Shown: piece after piece, positions 25,721-37,600 of the stretch
Numbering within the stretch: position 1 is the first letter of the stretch
Layout: each line of letters opens with the position of its first letter
Origin: Glandiceps talaboti
Taxonomy: Eukaryota > Hemichordata > Enteropneusta > Spengelidae
Assembly (NCBI RefSeq): GCF_964340395.1
Contig: NC_135565.1
Span: forward strand, 6,359,142 to 6,423,141
DNA length: 64,000 nt
Direction: 5' to 3'
Position numbers and translations under genes: made by a program
Notes under the pieces: generated by a model
Database searches by the model: none
What the model was told of the DNA's origin: nothing
The model's input: only the letters and a program-made list of their open reading frames with translations

Positions 25721-28679
25721 AAATAACAATTTGATTTGTAGTACTCATTTATTTTTAGCAATTATTGCATTTAATTGTTATGAGTATTCCTATAACTGAA
25801 TTTCGATGTCCGATTTTTCAAGTTCAAATATGTCGCCATATTGGACAATATGAGCTGCCCCCTAGTGGCCATTCTGAGAATTCATGATGTCATACCCTCC
25901 TATCTTTGAGCTTGACATTGTCAAACAATGACGTGCAGTTGTGTCCCGGGTTTGGAACCTTATTTACATATTTAATTTGACCCAAACACCCATAAACTGA
26001 ACGAAATAAAATAAGTATAACGTTTGCACAGTGACAGTTCATTTTCTTCCTTTGACTACAACTAGAACACAGATTCGGTTGATAATGGCAAATGTTACGA
26101 TCTTTATTTCGAAGGCGTAATTATGATCGAGATACATTAATAGAAGAGCTGGTCGTTTACAGTAAAATATAGATGGACAAGAAGAAACACACAGTCACGA
26201 TGTAGATCATATTAATGGCAAATTTTATTTTTAGCTACACAAATCAAACTGTTTACAAGCACAGCAGTTCTACAGTAATTGCAGTTTGAAAAACTCTGTT
26301 TAGTACATCGTCATACATGACGTCATCATGCCAAATTACATTACACAAGCTCACAAAAATACCACAGTTACTCTAATATAATATAAATCTGGGTTTTTGT
26401 TACCAAGATTATGATTCAATAAATAATAAAACAGATTTGTTGAGATAAAATAGATTTATGCAACCCTAAAACACATTTATTAATATTCTAATAACATCAC
26501 CAAGAATTACATACACATGTATAAAGTAAAGAAACATTGCTTCTCTTTGGTTGAAAAAAAGTTTCATTGTTTATAAGACGAAGAGACACTTTGACATGTA
26601 CTGATAAGTTGGTTTTAAGACTGTTTTACAAACAAAATAATATCAAGAAGGCAGGTGACATGTGAGTACAGTGTGTTGATAAAATGACCGTTGATGTCTT
26701 CATCCACATCAAAATTACAACATAGAAAATTCTGCCCAATGTCCCTCGATATGTAACGTGTGTACTCTATCAGCCAGACAAAATGAAGAGAATGACTGAT
26801 ATCAATGTAAAGGCTGTTAGAGTACAGACTTTGCTGATAAAATGATTATAGATACTTTATCGAGTTAAAAATAGTTACAAGGGCAGATCCACCCACAGTA
26901 CTTCAGTTACGTCACATGTACACCAAGTCTTGGTTGTTTACTACCTAGACAGCATTACGTCAGACTTAGTTATCGTTGTGGGTCACATGTATATTCACTT
27001 ACATCATAGCAAGGCTGCCTAATGTCAGACCTCGATATCGTTGCGAACAGGACAGAAGAATCACGATTAACAGGTAATACAGCACCTCTTGTATTTTCTG
27101 AGTACTGTAACTTTTAGATGTTTTTTCGCCATTATTTTTCTCCGTTGGGAAAGTATAAGCGACATATGGGGCCTTGTCACTCCGACGTGTGATGAGAAAT
27201 CCCACTTGCACGATGGCAGAGTGAAGAAAAATATTGAAGAATAACATAACTTTAACATGTGCGAACCTTGTCGAGTAAAACAAAGATCTATAGGGAAAAA
27301 TATCGAATCTGAACTTTTTGACATGTCACCAGTATTACAAAAGTAATGACGTAGACGTGCGGTATAAATGCCATATTTTCTGCTAGAATGCATGCAACTT
27401 TGCTTGTCCAAGGTACAATATACCGCCTTGTTTTACTATCCACTCCCAAGAGCATTGCGAACGGTAAAATCTGTCAGTGTTTGTAAGCATCATACATTTT
27501 ATCACAGTAGTACAATTTTTTTTATTTTCAAAAAAATAATTTGAACAAACGCTATTACTTCGTATATGAAACACAAACATTTAATTAGTTTACAAACAGG
27601 TAAAGTTAAGAGTGCCAGTTAATTTACACTTCTATGACATGTACATTTTTATAAAAATATTTTTGTCATCAGCTGCATTTGCTTCAGGTTTTACTTAAAA
27701 TTTGGTATCAAAAATGTGCAAGCCGTCAAGCGCTTACATGATACATGTAGACGATACTGAGAACGAACATAATTATTTCAATGGTAGATTTCTTTTACAA
27801 TGTAGGTGAAGATATACAAAAGTGTTATCTTAATTTTACTCTCTTGGGTTCTATGTTTTACTCGTATTATCTTGGCAAATGTTTCATTCAATTGTGTATT
27901 TCTTTCAAATCTTTTTTCTTTTTTTAAAATTTAGTATGTAGTAGATCGTTTATCTTAACTTTCTTACAAGAGTGCACGTGCAAAGCCAATTTCCAAAGCA
28001 TTTGTATTCAGATGGCAATACAGTATAATATTATTGTATTACTCCTGCTGGCATTCTATACTACATTATGCAGATTAAAAAGGTACTGCGCATTTCCTTT
28101 GAGACAGGTGGGCGAATGACAAATTTCAAAAAGTGCAAAAAAGAAAGATACATACTAGGTTATTTAGCTGCTAGAGCCTCGGGGCAATTCTGATAGCTTT
28201 AAAAGTGACCAAAGATGGTATAGCATTACAGGTGCTGTTGAGGGCTAGCACACCAGAGGTGAATTGGTCATCATCGGTTTTCGTTCGGTAACCTTCCGAG
28301 CGCCGACTGTCTTACAAGACTACAGACCAGTTTAGTGAGGTGTTAAGACCATACACTATACAGTACTAGTCTTCTTCTATATAATAAAGGGTACACATAT
28401 CTATCGTCAACTGTTGTGAAGGGTGTCAGCAACACTTGCACTTAATGCACACGGTCAGCCAGTTGACATATTTTCAAGCGTCTAATATCCCCTTAAGTTG
28501 CATTGTCTGCTAAAATAAAGTGCGCCTGACATTTCCTAAAATGTGATTCCGCCAATTTTTTCATTCACCAATATGTTCACTTCAATCGCCATTTACGCAG
28601 TGTTTACAGAGAACACACTTCATAAATTTACTGTTTCACAGATATACATAAATGACAGTAGCTTAGATGAATTAAAAGC

Positions 28680-28845
28680 CGGCGTTTCAATCCCAGGTTC
28701 TCGCATTAGTGTTATTTTATCAGTGGAGCCATGAGGATTACATAGCATTCTTCTTTCTTTCATTCGCGACCAACTATTTCTATGACCATGCCAGGCAACT
28801 GTTTTTCTCAACTAATTTTTAATCCTATTCTGAACTGGGCCTCTA
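28680..28845. repeat. Dispersed repeat, copy 1 of 3
   Basis: CAATCCCAGGTTCTCGCATT, GTGGAGCCATGAGGATTACA and a TAATCCTATTCTGAAC end. Similar blocks at 31497-31635 and 31988-32145. No coding potential. Confidence 0.5.
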
Positions 28846-29272
28846 TGCACGCATTTTATGGTAGGATATAGTGAACAATTCTTCAGAGAACACAAACACA
28901 AACTGTCCAACACAAATATAATATCGTGAACTCTGCACCTGGAATTTCATTGTAAAAACTAAACATTTTGCAATTAATTACTGGCAATGAGATGCCAAAA
29001 CTATTTCCGATTCTCAACACCTTCCTGAAAACACCGTCGGATAGGTGATAATTATCGTGTATAATGAACAAGGGTAGCTTTTACTATCTGTATATCATGA
29101 ATATTAATAGGTTTCTAAAATGGGGGTTTTAAATTCCAAAGACACCTTGAGGTATATCGAAAATCTGAACGGGATTTTCCTGTATAGATATAATTCAAAC
29201 ACATGACATTACATATGGAGTGTGCATATATATATATATATGTATATGCACCGGAGATTACTTACACCATAG

Positions 29273-29376
29273 ACTTGTTTCAGTCTCCAGGTCTTTTTCA
29301 TTTTATATATTTTTTTTAACACAAGTGTGCTCTTTTGTGTGAGATAATGACCTGAGGGGGAGACTGAAACAGTTGG
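29273..29376. mobile_element. Short imperfect palindrome
   Basis: ACTTGTTTCAGTCTCCAGGTC at 29273-29293 faces GACCTGAGGGGGAGACTGAA at 29351-29370. Arms of about 21-25 bases, loop of about 58. Confidence 0.35.
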
Positions 29377-30559
29377 GTGAACATGCCTAGACTTGTAACA
29401 AGACTATAGTTAAGCACTCGCTCAGGCCAGCCCTTGACAGCGACTTCGGCACTATGCAAGCTGTGGTCAGTTTTAAAGTCAGCAGCATTGCCCAAGACTA
29501 TAACAGCTAGACTACATATAACCCCAAGACTTGTATCTGTAAAGGGGTTTAGCCATGCTATAAATTATGAATGAGGTGAGATCATCATTCACAGTATTAT
29601 ACATATTCATGATAAAGGTGGGGCTACATACACTTCTAGGTAGTCCCAAAGTTGTGCATAAAAGTCACGTGACAGTTGTTCATGCAAATTAGTCTTAATT
29701 GCCCTCGTCTGATAAGGTTATTTTTGAACCCTTCCATCATTCTATATTTGTTTGCTGCTAAACATTAACTAAAGTGGCCACATTACCGTCCACTAAGACA
29801 TGCCAACCCTATTGACTGATACCAGTCCCTTGGGAGACTACTAGTAACTGGGAAGTGGTGGTATTTGCACTGCAGTGCAATAATAAAATATTACTGCATA
29901 CACACATGACGTATGCTAATGATATGCAAATAAGGGTGCAATCGTTACTTGCACACAATATTGTATGATTGCCTGGTTTTATTTTTACAGAAATTTGCTG
30001 TATTTTGGATAAGCATATGCAATAATAACTGAGAGTTCAAGGGACATTTGTACTCATGCGAGCAGTGTTTTTCTGCTGTACTTTTACTTGCACTTACAGC
30101 TGCAGAGAACACAGCAATAACTTGCATATACACAGAATACACCACATTTGCACTCCTGTGTGTCACAGGTTTCAATCACATTATTGCATACCTGTACACA
30201 TATGAGTATGCACTCATAAAACATCAGAACTCAATGTTGTGATGTTCTTGATGTTACGCAAGTGAAACATTGAATGCGTCTTCACATGAAGCTAAAATAG
30301 CAATGAGAAATTATTAGCGCGACACATTTTGTCACTGTTAAAGCATTGCCTTTGTATATATTACAATGCAAATAAGGAACTTCTAAACCTGCCATCTTGA
30401 TCTGAATATCCTGAATGGTGCATTATGGGATAGTGGTGATAGATATACTGGGAGTATTTATAACAAGTCTAAAAAATCTGAAAGTACTGCTTTGTGCTCA
30501 TTGCTGAATTTCTTCATTTATACATTCATACACATACACTAGCCTGTTTTCAGCTCTCT

Positions 30560-30705
30560 TTTGTTACTCCACTAGCTCTCATATCTTCACGCACTCACGT
30601 GTTACTCCAATAGCTCTCGTATCTTCACGCACTCATGTGTTACTGATAGCTCTCATATCTTCACACGTTGATATTTTACTCTGATAGCTCTCGCATGATC
30701 AGTTT
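30560..30705. repeat. 44-bp tandem repeat, about 4 copies
   Basis: Unit TAGCTCTCATATCTTCACGC followed by ACTCACGTGTTACTCCAA, with decay in the last copies. Confidence 0.65.
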
Positions 30706-30796
30706 CTGCTGACTCCTGTATGAAGTCATTATTATGGTTTGAAAATATTCATCCAGTAAGCTGACTTGTCCCAGTGATGACTTTATGCAAATGAAG

Positions 30797-31080
30797 TCAT
30801 TTATGTAAATGAACATGCACAACTACAAGAAACACAGGTGTTAACATTAGCACAATATAATAAGTGTGATAATTAATGTGTAATCATGTGAATTAACACG
30901 GGTATATTGGTAATGATCGACTTTTGGGGTGTGTGGCTAGTTATGTAAATGAACATGCACAACTATGATAAACACAGGAATTAACATTAACACAATATAT
31001 AAAGTGTGATCATTAACATATAGTTATGTGATATTAACATATGGGTATGTCGGTAATGATCGAATTTTGGGGTTTGTGGT
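30797..31080. repeat. 141-bp tandem duplication
   Basis: Two copies starting TTATGTAAATGAACATGCAC (about 30800 and 30941) and ending GGTAATGATCGAATTTTGGG-like sequence. Confidence 0.7.
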
Positions 31081-31496
31081 GAACTCAAACCATAATAAGG
31101 ACTTGATATGGGTATCAGAATAAGCTTGCGATTCAAGAGCTACTAGAACAATACATCAGCATGTAAAAAAGACGACAGATATACAGAATCACCTAAAATG
31201 TATTACTAACCATCGTCTAAGTCTAAGATGTATTCAAACACTTACAGAATCCCTGATTAGAGGTAATCAAAATAAACCTGCACAATATTTATGAAAGACA
31301 TATATTACAGTTAGTCTGAAATTGACTAAAGAATCCATACACAGTCCTATGTGCTATAGGGGTTTCTATCGGCGTTGGGGTGTCAGAACTCGGGGTTGGA
31401 TACCACTTAAGCTCATTAAACATTACTGCTATATTATCATAGTAAAGATGTACATGTAGGTGATAAGTTCTGTTTTTTTTATCTAAAGAACATAAT

Positions 31497-31635
31497 TTCA
31501 ATTCCAGGTTCTCACACTGGTGGTTCTTATATCAGTGGTGCCACAAGGATAACATAGGATTGCAGGTTTTTTTCAGGAAAACTTTTTCTATAGCTCTGCC
31601 AGACGATTTTAATCCTAATCCTATCTAGGTATTTA
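31497..31635. repeat. Dispersed repeat, copy 2 of 3
   Basis: CAATTCCAGGTTCTCACACT, GTGGTGCCACAAGGATAACA, then TAATCCTAATCCTATC; diverged copy of 28680-28845. Confidence 0.5.
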
Positions 31636-31987
31636 AAGTGCCTATATGGATGAGGATTAGATATTTATTTTAGATTTTTAATTTATAAAACAATCTCATC
31701 ATGGTTTCTTACTTGAAAAATCAATATGAAACAACATACTTCGTTGTAACTCAATAAATTGCATAAGATTGATAAATATGTAAAAAAAATCTGTTATTAT
31801 ACATACAATAACAAACTTTTTACACACTTTTGAGCTTTTAGCACTGAATTGAGCTACAAACACAGACTTAGTCTTGTTGTTTCACATTCATTTTTCAAAT
31901 AGTAAGCCATGATACAAATGTTTTAGAGAAATTAAAAAATCCAAAATAAATACCCAATCCTCATCCATATGGTCACATTAAAGGCCA

Positions 31988-32145
31988 CAGTTCCAATCCC
32001 AGGTTCTTGAATTAGTGTTATCTCATTAGAAAAGCCATGAGGACTACATAGGATTATTCTTTTGTTCTGGACCAACTTTTTGTAAAGCCCTGCCGAACAA
32101 TTGTTTTACATCTAAATGTTAATCCTAGCCTAAACTTGGCCTTTA
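31988..32145. repeat. Dispersed repeat, copy 3 of 3
   Basis: CAATCCCAGGTTCTTGAATT, AAGCCATGAGGACTACATAG and a GTTAATCCTAGCCTAAAC end. Confidence 0.5.
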
Positions 32146-32537
32146 ACTCAAACACAGAAATACAACCAACCACATAATATGTAGACTTCTTCTCAGAACA
32201 TTGCAATGTCTTTTGACTATAATAAAGGCATATCTACCAAAAACAAGTGAACTCAGAAGTGCTTCCAAATAAATCTATGGCTTGGTCAGAAAAGTTTTAC
32301 ATGATTTTGAACAATCTATGGACCGTGAAAACAAGTGAATTCAAAGTGTTCATATAATGAATAAAAAGATAAAAAGGAATGTAATTCTCAACTTACAACA
32401 ACAGTTGTTGCTGTATACTTATCTTTGTTAGATATGAAATGTTACTATAGCAATTAAGTCATACTAAAATTCTATGCACTAGTTGCAACTGGGACATTTG
32501 TAGAAACTGTTTTATGAGATTTAATGACATTTGAACA

Positions 32538-32815
32538 GTACTGAATCACCTGTGGATAAACGAATTTGTGTAGCTGTACACACAATATCGTACTATAAAT
32601 CCAATCACATTGATTTTTGGGTACGCACCTTAAAATCAGTATCCATATCCCCAACATGATCATAATTTCAAGCTGTTATTGTACAACTTATGGATAAAAA
32701 AGACCTCTAATTGACATGTACAACATCTGACTATTGTTATTTTAACAATATTCAGTGAATATACTGATGACTGATCATAAAAAATATTATTCTGGTTACA
32801 GCTAGTGTGTACAGT
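32538..32815. repeat. Dispersed repeat shared with 53495-53775
   Basis: About 280 bases, including TTTGTGTAGCTGTACACA, a GATTGATTTTTGGGT-like block and TATTTTAACAA; the same order recurs at 53495-53775 with moderate divergence. Confidence 0.55.
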
Positions 32816-33639
32816 TTAAAAGTTGTTATAAACAGCATTGCCGATTGATATAATATATATTTACCATTCCAGCCTCTAAACTCACTATTAAAGCAAGTCA
32901 TTTAAAAGTACATCACTTTTCATGTTTCTTGTTTACTGGCAAATATACAGGGTCAAAAGAGACACATCGAGGGCCCACAATGGCCCTCCTTTTTGGAATC
33001 CTAGATTGAACACTAATTAGTATTTGCAAGCGAACCAAATCTAAATATGATAAAATACCCTCTCTGATTTTTTCAAAATGTTTGATTTATGAGTACACAG
33101 CAAGGGTGTACAATGTCATTCGCTTACAATATTTAAGAAGACAATATATCTTCTATCTGTTGACAAGTTATAGCATTCAATCTACAGATACAGCCTTACA
33201 GATACAATGGATTTTGCGACAAATAAATAATTTTTTTTAGTAACTTAAAACTCATTGATTCAGTTGTTAGCTTTAGAAGAAAGATCGTGTACTACATAAA
33301 ATGAGGATTTCTTTCAAATATTGAACAACTTTTCCGCACAAACTCATGTCATTTCAGTGCTAGCTTATAACAATTCCATACAAAATACTTTGTCATGATA
33401 ATCAGAGCATCTCTACCGCTTTGGTATCTTTCAAATTTCATCTAGAGCAGAGAAGTAGATATACACAAGTCTAAAAATGAATCAATGATTTAAATTATTG
33501 ATTAAAACAAGTCTTCGTAGAAAACACAACCCCCACTCTCAAATACATTGCTTATGTGTGACTGAATACCGACATGACTTAGTGGCATCAACTAAATACT
33601 GAAAAGTATCTGTGATATGATGGACAAGGCTAGATAATT

Positions 33640-34450
33640 CACCCTGAAGGTCAAGGTCAAGGCCGAAGGTCAATGTCTTAAAAGAAAGTTTACACTTCAT
33701 AATATGGGTAGACACTTGAATGGAGTCTCTATGTATTAACGTTTTTGAGTTGTGTGGTAAATTATGATTGTTCACTAAAAATGTGGCTGCCTTTCAGCAA
33801 AAAGGCATATGAACACCAAAAACAATGCATGCGTACAGTATTCATCTTTTGTATTACCTTTTGACATGATTTAAAAGAAATCGGTCACACATAATTGCTA
33901 CAAAGTGTCTCCAATATGCAAACAATTGCTAAATTTTGATTCTACCTTGAAGGTCAAGGTCAGAGGTTACACTGTTTCATAAGAAATGTGGCATGTGTTA
34001 TATATCAGGTTTGGCACTAGAATGGAATCTCTGCACATTGTAGTTTTTGGGATACGCAGTATATTGATTTGTTTACTACAAATATGGCCACCATTCTGTA
34101 GATAGGAGCACTAAAAGTAATCCTTAACTGTGTATATGTATATTTCTCTTCTACATTGCCTGTAAACATGATTTAAAAGTTATTGGCAATTAAGAATACT
34201 ACATAGTGTTTCTGTTAGGTAAGAAAGCAGTTTACTTTCATAACTGATCTTAAAGGTCAAGGTCAAAGGTGAAGATCTCAAAAGAAAGCTGGTACCTGAT
34301 CATAGGGAGTTTGCCCCATATTACTTACAGTTTCAGAGCTATGTAGTAAATATTGATTTTTTGCTACAAATATGGCCACCATTAGGTCAAATTTGTGTAT
34401 CTCGAAACAGGCATATGTCCAATATGATGTCACCTTTGTGCCAGGTTTGA
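33640..34450. repeat. About 305-bp tandem repeat with AGGTCA motifs, 3 copies
   Basis: Three diverged units each beginning GAAGGTCAAGGTCA or AAAGGTCAAGGTCA (33645, 33949, 34252), followed by AAAAGAAAG...ACA, a TGTAGTTTTTGGGA-like block and ACAAATATGGCCACCATT. The third unit runs into ACGGACAGACAGTC and TTCCCCTTGGGGAAGTAAT, a pattern common to dispersed repeats here. Confidence 0.65.
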
Positions 34451-34612
34451 CAGAAATATGATATTGCGTGTCTGAGAAATGACATATCACGGACAGACAG
34501 TCACACTGACAGACAGACACATGCACGGATGGAACCATTGTAATAGTTCCCCTTGGGGAAGTAATAATTAGGAAGTGAAGTGTTAAAATAAATTTATACA
34601 TCAGCTGAACAG

Positions 34613-34655
34613 TTAGGTCATAGGTTAGAGGTCAACAGTTAAAGATCAAAGGTCA
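34613..34655 (+). promoter_or_regulatory. AGGTCA half-site cluster over the receptor stop codon
   Basis: AGGTCA 34615-34620, AGGTTA 34622-34627, AGGTCA 34629-34634 (spacers of one base) and AGGTCA 34650-34655, the last overlapping the receptor stop codon (34653-34655, minus strand). These hexamers are the core that NR1-type receptors bind. Whether they are used is unknown. Confidence 0.3.
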
Positions 34656-37600
34656 TGTTGGCTTATTATGAGGAGAATATGCTAAGCAATCTTTCAACCC
34701 TTTGAATCCACTTGACTGTGAGGTAGATGATGGTTTCCTCTTCTTGTCATTTTTCTGACGAAGATATTCCTTAAGCTCTTCGGGTAGCTTATCAAATGTT
34801 GTATTGAACGTCACATCTTTGTATTTAATTAGGAAGTCTTCTTGATCAGATGTGGTTAGTTTAGGAATGTCATAGATTTCAGCATATAACTCGGGAACCT
34901 CTAGGTCTGGGCTGTCAACCTACACAGAAAACAACAGAATATAAAAGTTTTTGACTCATTTCATACGTACAATGGAAACATCCCTTGAATCACATAACCA
35001 CATTGACAGTGAAACATTATCAACAAGAATGTTTGAGATATTCAGATTAAACACCAATGCATAGCTTCTGTTAAATACAGCATGTTTACATTGCAATCTG
35101 TGTTTTTGCTTCGCTGTCTTACAAACTGCGCTTGTATGGCTTTTACAATGGCAAACGATTAACCTTGTTTGAAAATCACACTCTCGAGCTGATTGGCTTC
35201 AAAAATATGAACTCAAAACTGATTGGTTGCAATGTGGAGTGCTAGCTTACATCAGCCAAAATTGACCATATTCAAATTAAGTCAATATGTAAATCTGCAC
35301 TTGTTGAGACAAGTACAAGAGTGGCATAATTAGTCCCCGCTAGACGAAGTCCGGGACAGGGACTTATGGATTGGGTTCCGTCGGTCCGTCCATCCGTCCT
35401 GAGCCATTTCTTGGAGATGCCTGGACCGATTTTATTCAAACTTGGTACAGGGGCAACATACTATGGCATACATTTGCACGTCAATTTGTTTTATGATACG
35501 ATCCAATATGGCAAATAGTATGTAAATATCTACAACCAGGCATGCTGATAACTGTGGCTAAATTAATTGTTTGCCATTAGTAGCATTACAAGCAGTTTGT
35601 GAGACAGCAAAGCAAAAAAACACACATTGCGATGTAAACAGTCTACAGTGAATAGCACCTTACCTTAAGTATTCTAGCATTGTGGGCATGTTGTTCACTA
35701 AGCACAGCCAAGTCTGACATCTTTAGTAAGATTTCGGCAAACAGTTTCCTGCCATGAGTGACGCCATGGCAACGACATAACTCTGTCTGTAAAGCTTCCA
35801 GAAATTTGCTTTGCATTTCGGCAACTGGTGCAGGATTTTCTAGACCTCTCCGATCTACAGAAAAAAATTCATCAATACGTAAAATCAATTAGTATGAATT
35901 CATCTGAACTTTACATTATCATTTATTTTATGTATTTTTGTAAGTCATTCTGTCAGTTAAAGAAACAGTACAGTCAGACTTATTTCTGCTTTTGGTACAA
36001 TTGCTATCAACTTATATATGATTTTGGGTGATAAAATAGCACCTCGGTTTTTTTACTTAACTTTGAAATCCTGTAAAGAAGCCCTACTGCACTTGAGACC
36101 TGTTTGGCAATTTTCTGAAATGTTTTATGGGAAAACTTTTGTGATAACATCTCATGTACCCTAATATGTACCCTTTGCCTTGACCAATAAATAAATAAAA
36201 AATTGTCAAAACAAGACATTTATAATCATAATAATTTACTTTAGTCTTTTCCAACATTCACAGAGGTAACGACTAAACACGAGTGAGTGGTACTCCGTCA
36301 CACAGGTTCCTTGTCAATAACTATTAACATCCACTTGAAAACATGATGTCAAGTGTCAAAAACTGTTATTGTCAACTTGAAAAGCTAATGTCTAGTGGTG
36401 TCAAAATCTCTGAGTGTTCACTTGTACATATATGTAAAATAGTGTAAAAAAAAACTTTAACACTACCAGCTTGTTACAGGCCACTTGAAAATGTGATGTC
36501 TACTTATTGTCCCCTTGAAAATGCAGTGTTCTGTCAAAAACTGTTACTCAACACTTGAAATTGAATGCAATATCTAGTGTCAAAAAGCCTTACTGTGCAC
36601 TAGAAGATAAAGTGTTTTGAGTTAAAAACTGTTATTTGATACATGAAATTGAAAAGAGCCTTATTATCCACTTAAAAATGCAGTGTTTTGAGTCAAAGGT
36701 TGTTTACTCAACACGTGAAACTGAACACAATGTCTAGGGTCGAAATCCATTATTGCCTACTTCATTAATGTAATGTCTGGTACGACTAATGCTATAAGTG
36801 TACAATATCAAACTAATGACACCTTACCTGGATTGGCAATTGCCACGGCAGAAACCAATCCTATTTCAGTTTCAGTCAATCCAAACTTATATATATTTTC
36901 AGCAAACTGTGAATGAAATTAAAATGTTTACAAATGGATTTGACAAAGATCTGATCATTCCGATTTGACAAATGGTCACAGTAGGTATATATATATAGTA
37001 GGTGGTGTTACATGTATATGACTGTGAATACAGTAGGTATATGGCGTGTAGTGTTAAAACTCTGTCATGCTCAAATATCTGTAATGTTTCAAGAGCTGTC
37101 ATGTTGAAATGTTTGTAATGAGCAAATGTTTGTAATACCCAAACTCTGTAATACCCAAACTCTATAATACCCAAACTCTATAATACCCAAACTCTGAAAT
37201 ACCCAAACCTTGTAATACCCAAACTCTGTAATACCCAAACTCTGTAATGCCGAAACTCTGTAATACCCAAACTCTGTAATACCCAAACTCTGTAATACCC
37301 AAACTCTGTAATGCCGAAACTCTGTAATACCCAAACCTTGTAATACCCAAACTCTGTAATATCCAAACTCTGAAATACCCAAACCTTGTAATACCCAAAC
37401 TCTGTAATACCCAAACCTTGTAATACCCAAACTCTGTAATACCCAAACTCTGTAATGCCCAAACTCTGTAATGCCCAAACCTTGTAATACCCAAACTCTG
37501 TAATACCAAACTCTGAAATACCCAAACCTTGTAATACTCAAACTCTGTAATACCCAAACCCTGTAATACCCAAACTATGTAATACCCAAACTCTGTAATG

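Larger units (their letters stand above)
25721..33630. other. Gene-poor convergent intergenic region
   Basis: Between gene B and the receptor 3' end. Only dispersed and tandem repeats are recognised (listed separately). Short frames at 26999-27411 (-) have no domain and no splice context. The region could include the receptor's 3' UTR, whose poly(A) site I could not place. Confidence 0.4.

Noticed and set aside
26999-27411. Two overlapping minus-strand frames of 94 and 114 codons
   Set aside because: No recognisable domain, no splice signals matched, and composition like surrounding non-coding DNA.
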